Shown here: positions 34,731 to 46,643 of the stretch, in pieces
Position numbering within the stretch: the first letter of the stretch is position 1
Layout: every line of letters starts with the position of its first letter
Assembly: GCA_035048485.1 (NCBI GenBank)
Contig: CM068587.1
Span: 48,444,496 to 48,508,495 of the forward strand
Length of the DNA: 64,000 nucleotides
Direction: 5' to 3'
Origin: Pteria penguin
Taxonomy: Eukaryota; Mollusca; Bivalvia; Pterioida; Pteriidae
The notes under the pieces: generated by a model
The model's input: only the letters and a program-made list of their open reading frames with translations
Told to the model about the DNA's origin: nothing
Databases searched by the model: none
Translations under genes and position numbers: made by a program

Positions 34731-34753
34731 TTTTGTTTGTTTGTTTGTTTGTT
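34731..34753. repeat. (TTTG)n microsatellite
   Basis: TTTG repeated about six times after a poly(T) run, inside the intron of the minus-strand gene. Confidence 0.9.
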
Positions 34754-35139
34754 GATATTATTTTATGTATTTGCATACACCGGAATGTGCCAAAACATTA
34801 TCTAGTTCTTTTTATGGTTCTGTGAAAATAACTATTATAATCTCAGAAATTATATAATCTTGCAAATACATGTATTATGATTTTGCAGATAAGATCGTGC
34901 ATAGGCTATGCTTATGTTTCTTCTGGAAATACTTTTTACAATTCATTAAAATAAAAAATATGCATGCATCTGGGATTTTCGCAGTATCAAGTCCGTATGA
35001 TTACATCCATTACATAATATACCAACTCATTGACACCTCCCATCTGTGATGACGTCCTACACACAAACCCTTGACAATAGCTGCTGTTCAAAACTAGAGC
35101 TCGTGAATTAAATTATTTGATTGGTTTCAAGTGGAACAC

Positions 35140-35421
35140 ATGCAACCAATCTAGAACCAGATGCGTCGGTGCGCCACGAATTCCTCCGCCGGCATCGAAG
35201 TATCAGTCCAACGACCATAATTCCTGTAAAAAAATTGGATAAGATTCCCCTTGCAATATGCACATCTACACATTGTGATCTGTGTTTGTACTAAGTTTCA
35301 TTAAAATCTTTCCAACGATTTAGGAGGAGTTGAGAAGACAAAACGGATGACGGAAAGACGGCGATGTGCAATAATACTATATGTCCTCGGCCATATATAG
35401 CGGGGGGGGGGGGGGGGGGGG
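35140..35421 (+). repeat. Likely ancient interspersed repeat ending in poly(G)
   Basis: The segment includes CTAAGTTTCATTAAAATCTT, AGGAGGAGTTGAGAAGACAA and ATGACGGAAAGACGGCG, phrases I associate with common molluscan repeats. It ends in a 20-bp G run at about 35402-35421. Confidence 0.4.
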
Positions 35422-35731
35422 GTATAAAAACTTATATTGATATAGAATGCCTTGTATATATATTTACATTTTGTCCTGTTCTGATTTATTAGTAGGAGAA
35501 ATATTCAGGTGAATGATGAATGAACGTTTACATTTTGTCCGTACCGAGGGATTTCTTTCGGTGATTTACTTTAAAGACAACGAAGAATTAGACCGTGCAA
35601 AGGATACAAACTTGTTTGCGTGTGTTGGGTGTTTTTGGCCGGAGAAACGAACATAGAAAAAGTAAAGAAATTACCCATCTCAGAGACAGAACTTACCTTG
35701 GCAAAATAAAGCGAATTTCAGTTAAAAACAA

Positions 35732-36165
35732 CCAATCTCCAAAGCAGAGTTGTCGTTCCTTTACAATCCACACACCTCTGCCTACGTCTCAGGTTTTACA
35801 AGATTCTTGTTTTGCCTCTAGACGATATGACATGGTCTTCAATGGCTTTATTCGTTAAATTTAAAGCATTTACCATGTTACATTGTGTTTTGATCGGGCT
35901 TCTACAAGAAATAAACCCCGAATTTATGCCGCACTATATTTTCTCAGTGTACAAATCAGCGAACTTATGTAATACAGTTTGTCAATAACACTATCATTTG
36001 CACCTCATTGTCTAATTTTTGCCCAGATATCTTGAATACGATGACATTTTTCCCCCAAAACACGCAAAACAGTCTATATTTTCTGCCATCTGACTAGGGA
36101 CTACTTTCAGTAGTTGGCAGAGATTAAAGGGAGTACAAGGACCGTAACTCTGCTTTGGAGATTGG
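35732..36165. mobile_element. MITE-like element with CCAATCTCCAAAGCAGAGTT termini
   Basis: Perfect 20-bp inverted repeats lie at 35732-35751 and 36146-36165, with weaker matching for about 18 bp further inward. The 434-bp unit lies in the intron of the minus-strand gene and has no transposase. Confidence 0.75.
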
Positions 36166-37253
36166 ATAACAACATAATATGACAAATTCCATTGATTATT
36201 TACTCTGTAACTAAAGCTAAGTGTTTCCATTCTAACAATCTCCATCAATCAGAAGTATCATTATTTTGCTCGTAAACGTTCAAGCAATAAGATCCCTTAC
36301 TAACCAAAATATACACCTCAAAATTTGTTGTGATTAAAGTTTTTGAGTTATTGTAAAACTAAGAACTATATCCTTCATGTACAGCTGTCATTAGATGGCT
36401 TTTTCTCCACAGCTTTTGTTTTGAGCAACACAGAGCAAACACAAGTTGTGGAAATTCGCATATGGTACAATAAAACACTACTGTTAGGTATGCTCTTACA
36501 GTTTTTAAGGAGTTTGAATTGCAGGTTTTTGTCAACAATATGTGTTGAACGTTATCTCAACACTTTCACATTGTGAAAATGTCGCAGTTTATACATTTCT
36601 AATTGTGCAAATATAAAACAGAAGGGTGCACTCCCCCACCCTTACACATCCACACAAAAGTATGAATAAACATTCCATATCCCCCTTCTTAGGGAGGTGG
36701 CCTGCTTGCATATACTGTGTTGAATGCGTCACAAATGGTGGCACCACCATGAATGCGCCACATTTTGACATATCACGGCGGTTATGACGAAGTTCTCCCA
36801 TCGTGGTAAACCCGTGAGGTTGTTGGTACCTCTCAAACTAACCCACAACGTTTCATACCATGATGTAAAGTTCTTCAAGAGCTTGCCATATCTCGGTTTA
36901 TATACATAAATGTCTTAACAAAGCAACAACAACAAGTGTAATGATGGACTCGGTATCACACAACGAATAAATCAGTCTTAACATAAACAAATTCTGACAG
37001 GTCATCTTTATCTTCTCCCCCCCCCCTTTTTTTTAAACATACAGACCAAGTGCTACCAATAATGTCCAGTAACGTCTACTATGGGTATACTCAAAGTTGA
37101 ATGAATCCTATGTTGTATCTAATTTAATTATTACTAAAAGTGAACAACAAAATTGAACTAACTAAATAAGATCCCCCTTCCTATCATTTATTTCAAATAC
37201 CCATTTTGATGGACGTTTTCATTACCCCACCCCCTTTCACTCTAAGTACTCAC

Positions 37254-37412
37254 CCTGATAGAAGTTTTGCGTATAAGCACTGGCTGCTCCGGTTGTCCAC
37301 TACTAGTATCTTTCGTTACAATCAACTTCGGAATAGACACGTTCTCGGACGGAATGGAGAGTTTACGAAGAGGTACTTCAGACGAAAGAGAAAGTTTACT
37401 TGAAGACTCCAT
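37254..37412 (-). CDS. Predicted tail-anchored protein, exon 1 (start codon)
   Basis: On the minus strand 53 codons run from ATG at 37412 to donor AGG|GTGAGT (donor 37253-37248). The product is a Ser/Pro-rich, probably disordered N-terminus: MESSSKLSLSSEVPLRKLSI and on to IRKTSIR. An in-frame TAG two codons before the ATG closes the frame upstream. RKLS, RKTS and, across the junction, RRRVS fit basophilic kinase sites (PKA-like R-R-x-S). This suggests phosphorylation control of the cytosolic part. The intron (34085-37253) is 3.2 kb and holds an inverted-repeat element at 35732-36165. Confidence 0.72.
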
Positions 37413-37417
37413 GCTCC

Positions 37418-37435
37418 TCTAGCCAGGCATCATCA
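37418..37435 (-). promoter_or_regulatory. Minimal upstream ORF in the 5' leader of the tail-anchored gene
   Basis: On the minus strand ATGATGATGCCTGGCTAG lies just before the main start, in the same frame, and stops six bases before it. It could lower or gate initiation at 37412 if it is in the mature mRNA. Confidence 0.4.
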
Positions 37436-37808
37436 TGTTTTGACAGTACCCATTGCGCAGCGCTCTCTTAGCGTTTACAACCACGCTTCATCTGCACGAG
37501 AAGCAGTTAAGATGCTAAAACCTGCAGAGGGCGTTTGTTAATCAGCTATAATCGCTGTGATACGAGAGGTGCCGAAGACACCATTCTCTACCTGCCAACT
37601 ACATGCCTTTCCTTTAGCATATCTCCTCTAAGTACAATCAGGCCAAGCGAAAGAAATAATCGCTTTAGTGAACTGCACAACGAATTTAATTAGGCTGAAG
37701 AAAAGATATAGTTCGTTGACGGTTATATTAATAAGAAAGTAAGTCATTTTCATTTAATGGCGGTATTGTGTACAAAGTAACAATCAACATGAGCTCCGGA
37801 GAGATCTT

Positions 37809-38071
37809 TGTGGGTGAATAAGGTGCTCGGCTCGTGATCGAGAGGTCCCGGGTTCGACTCCCGCCCTGGGCACACCGGTGTTCTGTCTTTCGGATGAGGC
37901 AGTGAAAACCTAGGTCTCGTGTCACGGTAGGCGTGGCACGAAAAGATCCTTCACTCTTTTGGTGGTTCCGTTGCAAAGGTCTAAATTTATATGCAATGCA
38001 TCAGGACAGATGCCGTCACCCTATACGTGAAATAATCATGGAGTGACGTAAAACAATAATCAACCAATCAG
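37809..38071 (+). mobile_element. tRNA-derived SINE, family A
   Basis: It has the head GTGCTCGGCTCGTGATCGAG, B box GGTTCGACTCC, a TCTGTCTTTCGGATGAGGCAG middle, and the tail ACAATAATCAACCAATCA. The A-box end is eroded. Confidence 0.85.
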
Positions 38072-38502
38072 TCTGAGGAGATCTTAAAACCGACTACATG
38101 TATCACAGAAATATATATTACAAAGCACATGCAGAAAAAAAACCCATGAATATACATGAGTATAAAACTTAAAGTTCAAGTTTACAACAGCTAAGATCAG
38201 AGAATTACACTGACCACAGTCAATATCTGAATATACCTATAGTAAAAGCATGAAACAAAACAGGAAGCACCAAATGAATAAACAAATAAATAAATAAATA
38301 AATAATTTCAGGGATGCTGCCGATCCTACCAAGAAGGCATGGTGAACTCCCCTCTCCCAAACCATGAAATAGAGGTAAAATAGCCAAGCCATGCAGACAA
38401 ACCAAAGGCTAACTGAAAATTATGATTCCTACATAAGGGCATAGCGACAGTGTTAAAGGATGAAAAGTTAAGATATACTACATGTATATTAATGTTCTGG
38501 GT

Positions 38503-38714
38503 CCGGCGCCATAAACTGAGAATAAACTTAAGTCAAAAATTCATTTTCTTCTGTTCATCAATTAATTAATAACTGGGATTTGGATTTTATTTAGTTTTAT
38601 TCTACTGATAAATAGCATTACCCATTTTGCATTAAAATTTATTTGAATGTTTGATAATGGAATAAATTAAAATGAAATTTTTGACTTAAGTATATTCTCA
38701 GTTTATGGAACTGG
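38503..38714. mobile_element. MITE family F, copy 1
   Basis: Inverted termini of about 38 bp (CCGGCGCCATAAACTGAG...ACTTAAGTCAAAAATT) flank an AT-rich centre. It recurs at 51549-51758. Confidence 0.88.
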
Positions 38715-38877
38715 AAATTATTTGTTCTTTTCCTCGAATGTGTAAACCGACACAATTCTACCATCCGAACAATTCAATGAATTGTAATACCCAAGGCTGA
38801 AAATAAGGAGATCATCAAACTTAAAGAATCCATAATAGAACAAATTTCACGATAATCTGTCCTCGCTAGAATAAAGG

Positions 38878-39793
<916 letters not shown>

Positions 39794-40018
39794 GTTCGTG
39801 TAGCCCAATGGATGAAATGCTCGGATTCTAACCGAGAGGTCCCGGGTTTGATTCCCGCTTTTTCCGGACGAGACAATAAAAATTCAGGTCTCATGTCACG
39901 ATGGCTGTGACATGTAAAAGATCCTTCGGATGGCTTCGTTTCTAAGGTATAAATTTCTATGCAGTGCATCGGGTAGAATTAATCATGGAGTGAGGTTAAA
40001 CAATAATCAATCAATCAT
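39794..40018 (+). mobile_element. tRNA-derived SINE, family A (diverged)
   Basis: Head GTGTAGCCCAATGG, B box GGTTTGATTCC, then the family middle with ATCCTTCGGATGGCTTCG and an (AATC)n tail that abuts a (TA)n tract. Confidence 0.82.
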
Positions 40019-40021
40019 ATA

Positions 40022-40039
40022 AATGTATATATATATATA

Positions 40040-40100
<61 letters not shown>
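40022..40100. repeat. (TA)n microsatellite
   Basis: TA repeats interrupted once by C, directly after a SINE tail. Confidence 0.95.
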
Positions 40101-40101
<1 letters not shown>

Positions 40102-40178
40102 CTGAAATGAATTTTCATTTCATACGGTATTTATAAAGCACACAACGAGTTTCATAAATACCGTATTCATTTCAGATT
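40100..40178. repeat. Hairpin at the edge of a (TA)n tract
   Basis: ATCTGAAATGAA...ATACGGTATTTAT pairs with ATAAATACCGTATTCATTTCAGAT across a loop of about 16 bases. Confidence 0.75.
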
Positions 40179-40324
40179 CTTTTTAGCACATGTTTACCCT
40201 CAATTTAATGTGTTTATTTCTTGAAGTACCGCCTTGACACAATTCGTATCCACGCTATGACGTCACCTATGTCATAAATTAATTTAGGACATTGCGATAT
40301 TTCACTGCATAAACAGCAAAAAAT

Positions 40325-40327
<3 letters not shown>

Positions 40328-40416
<89 letters not shown>
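40328..40416. repeat. (TA)n microsatellite
   Basis: Pure TA repeats of about 90 bp. Confidence 0.97.
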
Positions 40417-40417
<1 letters not shown>

Positions 40418-40431
40418 AGTTGGCTTAAATT

Positions 40432-40642
40432 TTGACATGTGGAAATTATTCTCTGAAAAGTCGATATTATTCTCTGACAAGTAAACATTATCCTCTGGGA
40501 AGTGCACATGATTTTCTGTCACGTGGACATTATTCTCTAACAAGTAAACATTATTCTCTGACAAATCGACATTATTTTCCGACAAGCCAACATTATCAAC
40601 ATTGTTCTCTGACAAGTGGACATTATTCTCTGACAAGTCGTT
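40432..40642. repeat. 21-bp minisatellite
   Basis: The unit is close to ACATTATTCTCTGACAAGTGG, about ten copies. Because 21 is a multiple of three, long ORFs appear on both strands, but they are artefacts of the repeat. Confidence 0.9.
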
Positions 40643-41217
40643 ACCCGACAAAAAGGGTTGTAGAAATGTACCAACATAATTTTCTGAAATATATTAAAAA
40701 TATTTACTTTACTGCCCTTTTCCGCTCCATATAAGTATAGATTTGTTTCCTTAGTTACATGAAGAAATTGTTTATTGCATCCACGTACCAAGACGGAAGA
40801 TTTCAATTCTTCTTTGTATAGACACGGAGAGCTTTGATTTGTAAGTGTTGCTATTTATTGCACCCATGTTATATAATCTATAACTCTGATTGCACAAGGA
40901 TGTTTTGATTAGTCTATATACTGCAAAGATTCAAGTGCTGACAAGTACTTATGACACTCGATGCAATGTTACATACATAAGGTGTATACGAGGTTGATGG
41001 TACATTAAGGTAATGAGCTGAGGCCTTGCAAGAATCCCATTTAGATATCTATATTCATTATTTCCGTTTGTATGTTTCTCGAGTACAAAGCGCTGCAAGG
41101 AAAATATTACAATCAATTTAGCCATCTATAATCATTTCCTCTCTTTTCTCACTTCATTTTCTCTCATCTCTAACCTTTCCATTTTTTTTCTCTTTTTCTT
41201 TTCCTATTTCCGAAAAG

Positions 41218-41219
<2 letters not shown>
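40643..41219. other. Non-coding stretch
   Basis: Unique AT-rich sequence without a supported gene or repeat. Confidence 0.5.

Positions 41220-41257
<38 letters not shown>
41220..41257. repeat. (TC)n microsatellite
   Basis: Continuous CT/TC dinucleotides. Minus-strand Arg-Glu repeats come from it. Confidence 0.95.
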
Positions 41258-41385
41258 GACTATCTGGGTTCGATTTCGATTCCTGAATTGCGCCAGTATG
41301 TTTAAGTGTCTGGTAACCCTTTGCTTGCATATAAATGAACAATTGTTGAAAGCGGCATAAACACCGACCAACCGACTCGATTTGC
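41258..41385 (+). mobile_element. 5'-truncated SINE, family B-like
   Basis: ATCTGGGTTCGATTTCGATTCC (B-box-like), then ...AATTGTTGAAAGCGGCATAA and the ACCGACCAACCGAC tail resemble family B read on the plus strand. Confidence 0.6.
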
Positions 41386-42257
41386 TCTTTGGACGAGACA
41401 GTCACATATTATAATGACTTGTAAAAGATCCCTCACTTACATACCCCCTTTCTTTTCTTGCTTATATGATATTGCTCCATGATGATAACCTAAATTTGTT
41501 TGGTGTGTTGAGTGTCGAGTGTCCGAAAATTAACAGAAAGTCGTGAAAATCGGAAATTTTTTACATGTGGCCTGGTTTTTCGTATATATCCCGTATATAA
41601 TGGTAGATAAGGGGGGCATTGTCGCCGAAAACCCCTCAATCGAAAATCCTTGTTTATAAATATAAATTTAATGTATCCGTGCGCCATGTTGATTAATACT
41701 GAATCGCAATTTATAGCAAATTACCACGAAAAAAAAGTTTGGTGATATAAACACAAATCTACGTTTATCACGAACGCTTTAAAAAGATATTACTTGTGGG
41801 ATTATATTCTGCCCACAAAACTGCTTTCATGAAAGTTTTTGTGCAGGTGTTTGTTAAATATTTTACATCATCCTTTTATTTGAATGCCGTATATCGTCAA
41901 GACGTGTGCTATGCACTATTAGGAAATTCAACCCGTCTGACAGAATGTTGTAATTTAGTTTTCTTTAATACTTATTTCCATGTCTGTTAATCATATATCA
42001 TAACGGCATGGGCCAAACAAGATAGCAAACTTTTCAACAAAGTGATTATTTTGGGAGACTGGCCCCGGGACTAATTGTATAACAAAACAACCTCTGCACC
42101 TTTACCAGCATTGCCCCCTTTTCCACTCGTTACTATAGTGAACAAATTTCATTAAAGTAATAATATCTATATATTTTCATATATTTTTTTAATTGCCAGA
42201 TGATTGAAATATGTAAAATATACAATAAGCGCATGCTCTGCCTATTAGTAGTGATCT
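41386..42257. other. Non-coding stretch
   Basis: No gene, RNA or repeat that I can support. Confidence 0.5.
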
Positions 42258-42539
42258 AATAACCACATAAAGCCGGCGTGGCCTAGTGGTATCGCGCTTG
42301 CCTCCTGATCTGGAGGCCGGGGTTCGAGTCCCGGTCTGGTCATGCCGGTGTCCTGTCTTTCCGATGAGACAGTAAAAACCGAGGCCCCGTGTCATGGTAT
42401 CCATGACACGTTAAAGATCCCTCACTGCTTCAGGTGGGTCCGTTACAAAAGTCAAAATTTGTATGCCCCGCATCAGGTAGATGCCGTCACCATATTTATA
42501 TGAAACATATGAAATATTCGTGGTGTGACGTTAAACACA

Positions 42540-42570
<31 letters not shown>

Positions 42571-42581
42571 TAACCACATAA
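42258..42581 (+). mobile_element. Full-length tRNA-derived SINE, family A, with 13-bp target-site duplication
   Basis: The best copy in the window: body 42271-42568, A box TGGCCTAGTGG, B box GGTTCGAGTCC, the family core, and an (AATC)n tail. AATAACCACATAA flanks it at 42258-42270 and 42569-42581. The intact promoter boxes and perfect duplication indicate a fairly recent insertion. Confidence 0.95.
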
Positions 42582-43094
42582 TCAATGTTTTGTCTTGCGT
42601 GTTTTTAATCGATAAATAATTCGTGTGGGATGATAAGAAGTCAACATTGGCTATTTATAGACGTATAACAATGCTTGGGCTTTGTAAATGATCGGACATC
42701 GGTGTATTTTAGGTAAAGATAATCTTATACACAAGACAAGCATTTTCACACAAAATAAATATTTCGTGAAAATAACGGGTCATTATACCTTTAAATGGTT
42801 TTTTTTAAAGTATTTATTAATTATTAACAGTTGTATGTTGATACTAATCAATTAACAGATATAGATATTTACACAGTGATATCGATCACCTCCGTGATTT
42901 TTACCAATGCAATAAGTTTAAATGCAGTGCGCAAGTGTTCGCTGGGACAGATAAAATAAAGTTCATCATAAATTGCCACTTGGACAGAAAAATGAACGTG
43001 TTTTACTTGAAATCTATGTGGCTTTAAGATTTTGTGTTTAACCCAAACTGTGAGCTCCTCATTGGACGATACAGTAAAAACAGATGTCAATTTT

Positions 43095-43790
43095 CTCTGA
43101 CCATCTCTAAATTCTCCTCTGACCTTTCCTTTTTATCCTCCTTTGACCATTTCTATATTCTCCTTTGACTGCTTCTATCCTCCTTTGACAATCTCTAAAT
43201 TCTCATCTGACCATTTCTTTATCCTCTTTTGACAATCTCTAAATTCTCCTCTGACCAATTCTTTATCCTCCTCTGACCATCTCTAAATTCTCCTCTGATT
43301 GTTTTTATCCTCCTTTGACCATCTCTAAAATCTCATCTGACCATTTCTTTATCCTCTTTTGACAATCTCTAAATTCTCCTCTGACCATTTCTTTATCCTC
43401 CTTTGACCATCTCTAAATTCTTATCTGACCATTTCTTTATCCTCTTTTGACAATCTCTAAATTCTCCTCTGACCACTTCTTTATCATCCTTTGACCATCT
43501 CTAAATTCTTCTCTGACTGTTTTTATCCTACTTTGACCATCTCTAAATTTTCCTCTGACCATTTCTTTATCCTCCTTTGACCATCTCTAAATTCTCCTCT
43601 GACTATTTCTTTATCCTCCTTTGACCATCTCTAAATTCTCCTCTGACTATTTCTTTATCCTCCTTTGACCATCCTTAAATTCTCCTCTAACCACTTCTTA
43701 TTCGCCTTTGGCCATCTTTAAATCCAACTCTGACCATCTATAAATCCTCCTTCTCTAAATTTTGCTCTTGCCACCTCCTAGTGCCACTAT
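43095..43790. repeat. Minisatellite of about 44 bp (two half-units of 22 bp)
   Basis: Alternating 'ATCTCTAAATTCTCCTCTGA' and 'CCATTTCTTTATCCTCCTTT' type units run for about 700 bp. Substitutions are frequent and order is kept. Confidence 0.92.
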
Positions 43791-44308
43791 AATGCCGAAG
43801 TAGAACAACATAAAGGCATGTCAGTAATTCAAAGAAATTTAATCCTTGAAGATTAAGAAACTTTCACTTTATATTTACCTGATGGATACCTTTATCTAAT
43901 GAATGAGGTTAGGGTTGGCCACATTATTTGTTGTGTTATAGTATCCCGGAGCGAGCTAACCGACTTACTTTTTCACTTTATGTCTATGAAAAGTAAAAAT
44001 AGAATCAAAATAGCAGTTTGGGTCTTCTATATATACTTGATGTTTGTAGACCCAGCATGTTACAAGTCTATATTTAATAAATGTTGTTCATTACAAAATC
44101 AATTACATTGTACATAGAACGGTTTATAGTGCCATATCAGTAATTGATATCAAAATCCCTCTGCGGATGACATTTTACCAAACAAGAAAAAACTATACAG
44201 ACCACAAACTAGAAAATCTTGTCACTACTGCACAGCAAATGCTAGGAAAAACGAAACTCAGTACAGTGAGTGAAAACGTAGATCAACAAATGGGGACAAA
44301 ATAAGGGA

Positions 44309-44580
44309 CTTTGGAAGAGTGAGCATCTCCTGATGGCTAGTAACGCCCGCCATCTAAGATTCCATGTCTAAGATTCCACTTTCAGACGTGGAGGATGGAA
44401 ACACAGATATCGAAAGATGATGAGATCAAGTGCCCTGAAAGAGTAGGCATCTCCTGACGCTAGTAATACCCGCCATCTATGATTCCACGGTCAGATGTGG
44501 TCGATGGAAACATGGATATCAAAGTATGATAAGATCAGGTGCCCTGGACGAGTAAACAACTCTCGTTTGTTCACCATGAC
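44309..44580 (+). repeat. Tandem repeat of about 125 bp, 2-3 copies
   Basis: The unit has GAGTGAGCATCTCCTGATGG, CTAGTAACGCCCGCCATCTA, GATTCCA, CAGACGTGGAGGATGGAAAC, ATATCGAAAGATGATGAGAT and CA(A/G)GTGCCCTG. The third unit is cut short. A single unit lies at about 14575-14680. Confidence 0.8.
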
Positions 44581-45772
44581 CGCTGTGTTTGATTCTAGAG
44601 TTAAAAACGGTTATAGATTTGGAGATAATAAATCTTAAATGCCTAAATCGATTACATGAAATAATCACCAAAAGCGAAAGTAAATTCATGTGCAAAACCT
44701 CTTGCGACTCGTTTTATACATTTTAATATAAATTCTATTAACACTAGCATTTTTTCTTCATAATAAATATATGTATGATATGTATAATATAATAAAGATT
44801 ATAAAACACTAGGTATAGTTGGTCTGTGCAAGTGAATTATTGACATATATTACATAACATTTGGCATGATAAACTAATGTATAACGATTTATCTAATGAA
44901 TGAGGGGGTTATTTATAAATGTAACGACTGTGGCAAACTATGTAGGTGTACCAAATATTTATTTCAAAATTTCACAAACAACACACATGTAATGTACTGT
45001 TATCAAATATATATAAAATGAAAAAAAAAATTGGAGTTTTTTAAAAAAAAACAAATGGATGTACATTGTGTATTTCACACTTAATGAACCATATTTATTC
45101 CTTTCTTGCACTAGCATTCAACAACAAAAACAAATACATAAAGATATATCTATAAAAAGCAATCACAATAATCAGCCTCCGATGAGACCCCAAAAACAAA
45201 CAAAAATGGCGAATAAAATAGACAATTCTCTTTCTTCGGATATAGTTATAATTGATGTACGATATCTATCGCCTATTGAGTTTGTAACCACGCAGCAAGA
45301 CCATTCATTCATTTTACTCTGGTAACGCAAGACTGAATACGTCTAATACACATTACTAATTAAATACATTTTGAGGGGAACATAAACAAAGAACTGATAT
45401 CTGCACCAAGGTTGTTTTATTTATTCATACGCAGCATCATATCTATGCTAATGAGCAGCGAGAAAGTATGAGAATGAATCTATTTTCTCTCTGCTCCGTC
45501 AAGTCTTTATCGAATCTATAATTTCTACCTAATTTCTATTTCATTACAATCTAATCACGTCGTTGTTCCACTCTGTTTGATATTTTACCTTAGTGAATTT
45601 GTCACTCAAAAGAAGAAATTTTACTTCCGCGAGGGTAAATATGCCCTACAATCTCCGCGTACGATGACGGGCGGGCGCAGAAACAGGGCGAAACAGAAGG
45701 ACTGAAATTGATACGCTCTTACAGTTGTTTGAACAAGTTCTTGTTTAAGATTATTTTATTATTTTTACTGTC
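44581..45772. other. Non-coding stretch; GC-richer patch before a candidate exon
   Basis: Mostly AT-rich. A GC-richer patch with several CpG (about 45625-45690) precedes the candidate signal-peptide exon and could be a promoter. Confidence 0.4.
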
Positions 45773-45857
45773 ATGACATTTAAATTCATGAAAATATTCA
45801 TTGTATTTTACATGGCATTACCAAGCCTTTTCTCTCTTTTTTTTTCAGAAATTTCAG
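45773..45857 (+). CDS. Candidate first coding exon with a signal peptide (unconfirmed)
   Basis: ATG at 45773 opens MTFKFMKIFIVFYMALPSLF and on to SLFFSEISG, a text-book hydrophobic signal sequence, then reaches donor CAG|GTAAGT at 45858 in phase 1. A CpG-richer patch lies 85-150 bases upstream. I could not find downstream exons to join it to. A hydrophobic ORF is easy to get by chance from T-rich DNA, so this is weak. Confidence 0.25.
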
Positions 45858-46263
45858 GTAAGTTTTACCTATCTGTTTCTTTCAAAGCTATACTTAACAC
45901 CATCAGTACACAAACAAAAACAAAGGAGTCTTTATTATAAAGGTCCAATATAGATGCATGCTTCAGATGTTTTAGATGAAACATAATAAAAAGATCTACC
46001 AGTTAAAACTCGTTGAAGAATTATTTATTTTGTAACAACTAATTTTTCTAGATTCTGAAATAATTCTCAGCATCCTAAATTAGGATATACAAAATCCAAC
46101 AGTTATTGTGTACTCCTGTATATGTGTACCTTCTTATTGCACAGGGGGGTTAGCTTGTAACTGAACTTCAAAACTGAGGTCCCGGGTTGATTTTCGGCTC
46201 GGCTGACAACTCCGACTTTTCTGATGTGATTTATTAAGCACTGTCCCCCTCCACTTTTGCATC

Positions 46264-46560
46264 AAACGAGACAAGCCGGTGTGGCGTAGTGGATGTGGTG
46301 CTCGGCTCGTGATCTAGAAGTCCGGGGTTCAATTCCCGCCCTGGACACACCGGTGTTCTGTCTTTCGGATGAGACAGTAAAAACCGAGGTCCCGTGTCAC
46401 GGTAGGGGTGGGACATAAAAGATGCCTCATTGCTTCGGGTGGGTCCGTTGCAAAGGTAGAAATTTCTATATAATGCATCAGGCAGATGCCGTCACCATAT
46501 ACGTGAAATAACCGTGGATTGACGTAAAACAATAATCAATCAATCAATCAACAAAACGAG
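46264..46560 (+). mobile_element. tRNA-derived SINE, family A, with short target-site duplication
   Basis: Body about 46273-46550: head AAGCCGGTGTGGCGTAGTGG, B box GGTTCAATTCC, core and (AATC)n tail. AAACGAG flanks it at 46264-46270 and 46554-46560. Confidence 0.88.
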
Positions 46561-46590
46561 GCTTCGTGACACTGTATACTATGACATGTA

Positions 46591-46597
<7 letters not shown>

Positions 46598-46641
<44 letters not shown>
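46598..46641. repeat. (TC)n microsatellite
   Basis: Continuous CT dinucleotides. Confidence 0.95.

Positions 46642-46643
<2 letters not shown>

Noticed and set aside
37206..37403. 65-codon plus-strand ORF
   Set aside because: It is antisense to the first exon of the tail-anchored gene, whose donor, start and upstream stop are all coherent.
40214..40806. Long ORFs with YIYIYI and LSENNVD repeats
   Set aside because: They come from (TA)n and a 21-bp minisatellite. The repeat period keeps frames open without coding selection.
41154..41405. Arg-Glu repeat ORF (also at 46579-46839)
   Set aside because: It is the translation of (TC)n microsatellites. At 46579-46839 the non-repeat part has a possible donor, but no acceptor or partner exon was found.
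42274..42345. tRNA gene
   Set aside because: The A and B boxes are tRNA-like, but the segment continues into a SINE core with a tail and target duplication and no complete cloverleaf is evident. The same applies to the tRNA-like heads at 37809, 39794, 46273 and 47238.
45172..45321. 46-codon minus-strand ORF with a hydrophobic tail (FAIFVCFWGLIGG)
   Set aside because: It is short, has no upstream stop or transcript signals that decide it, and its composition could arise by chance.
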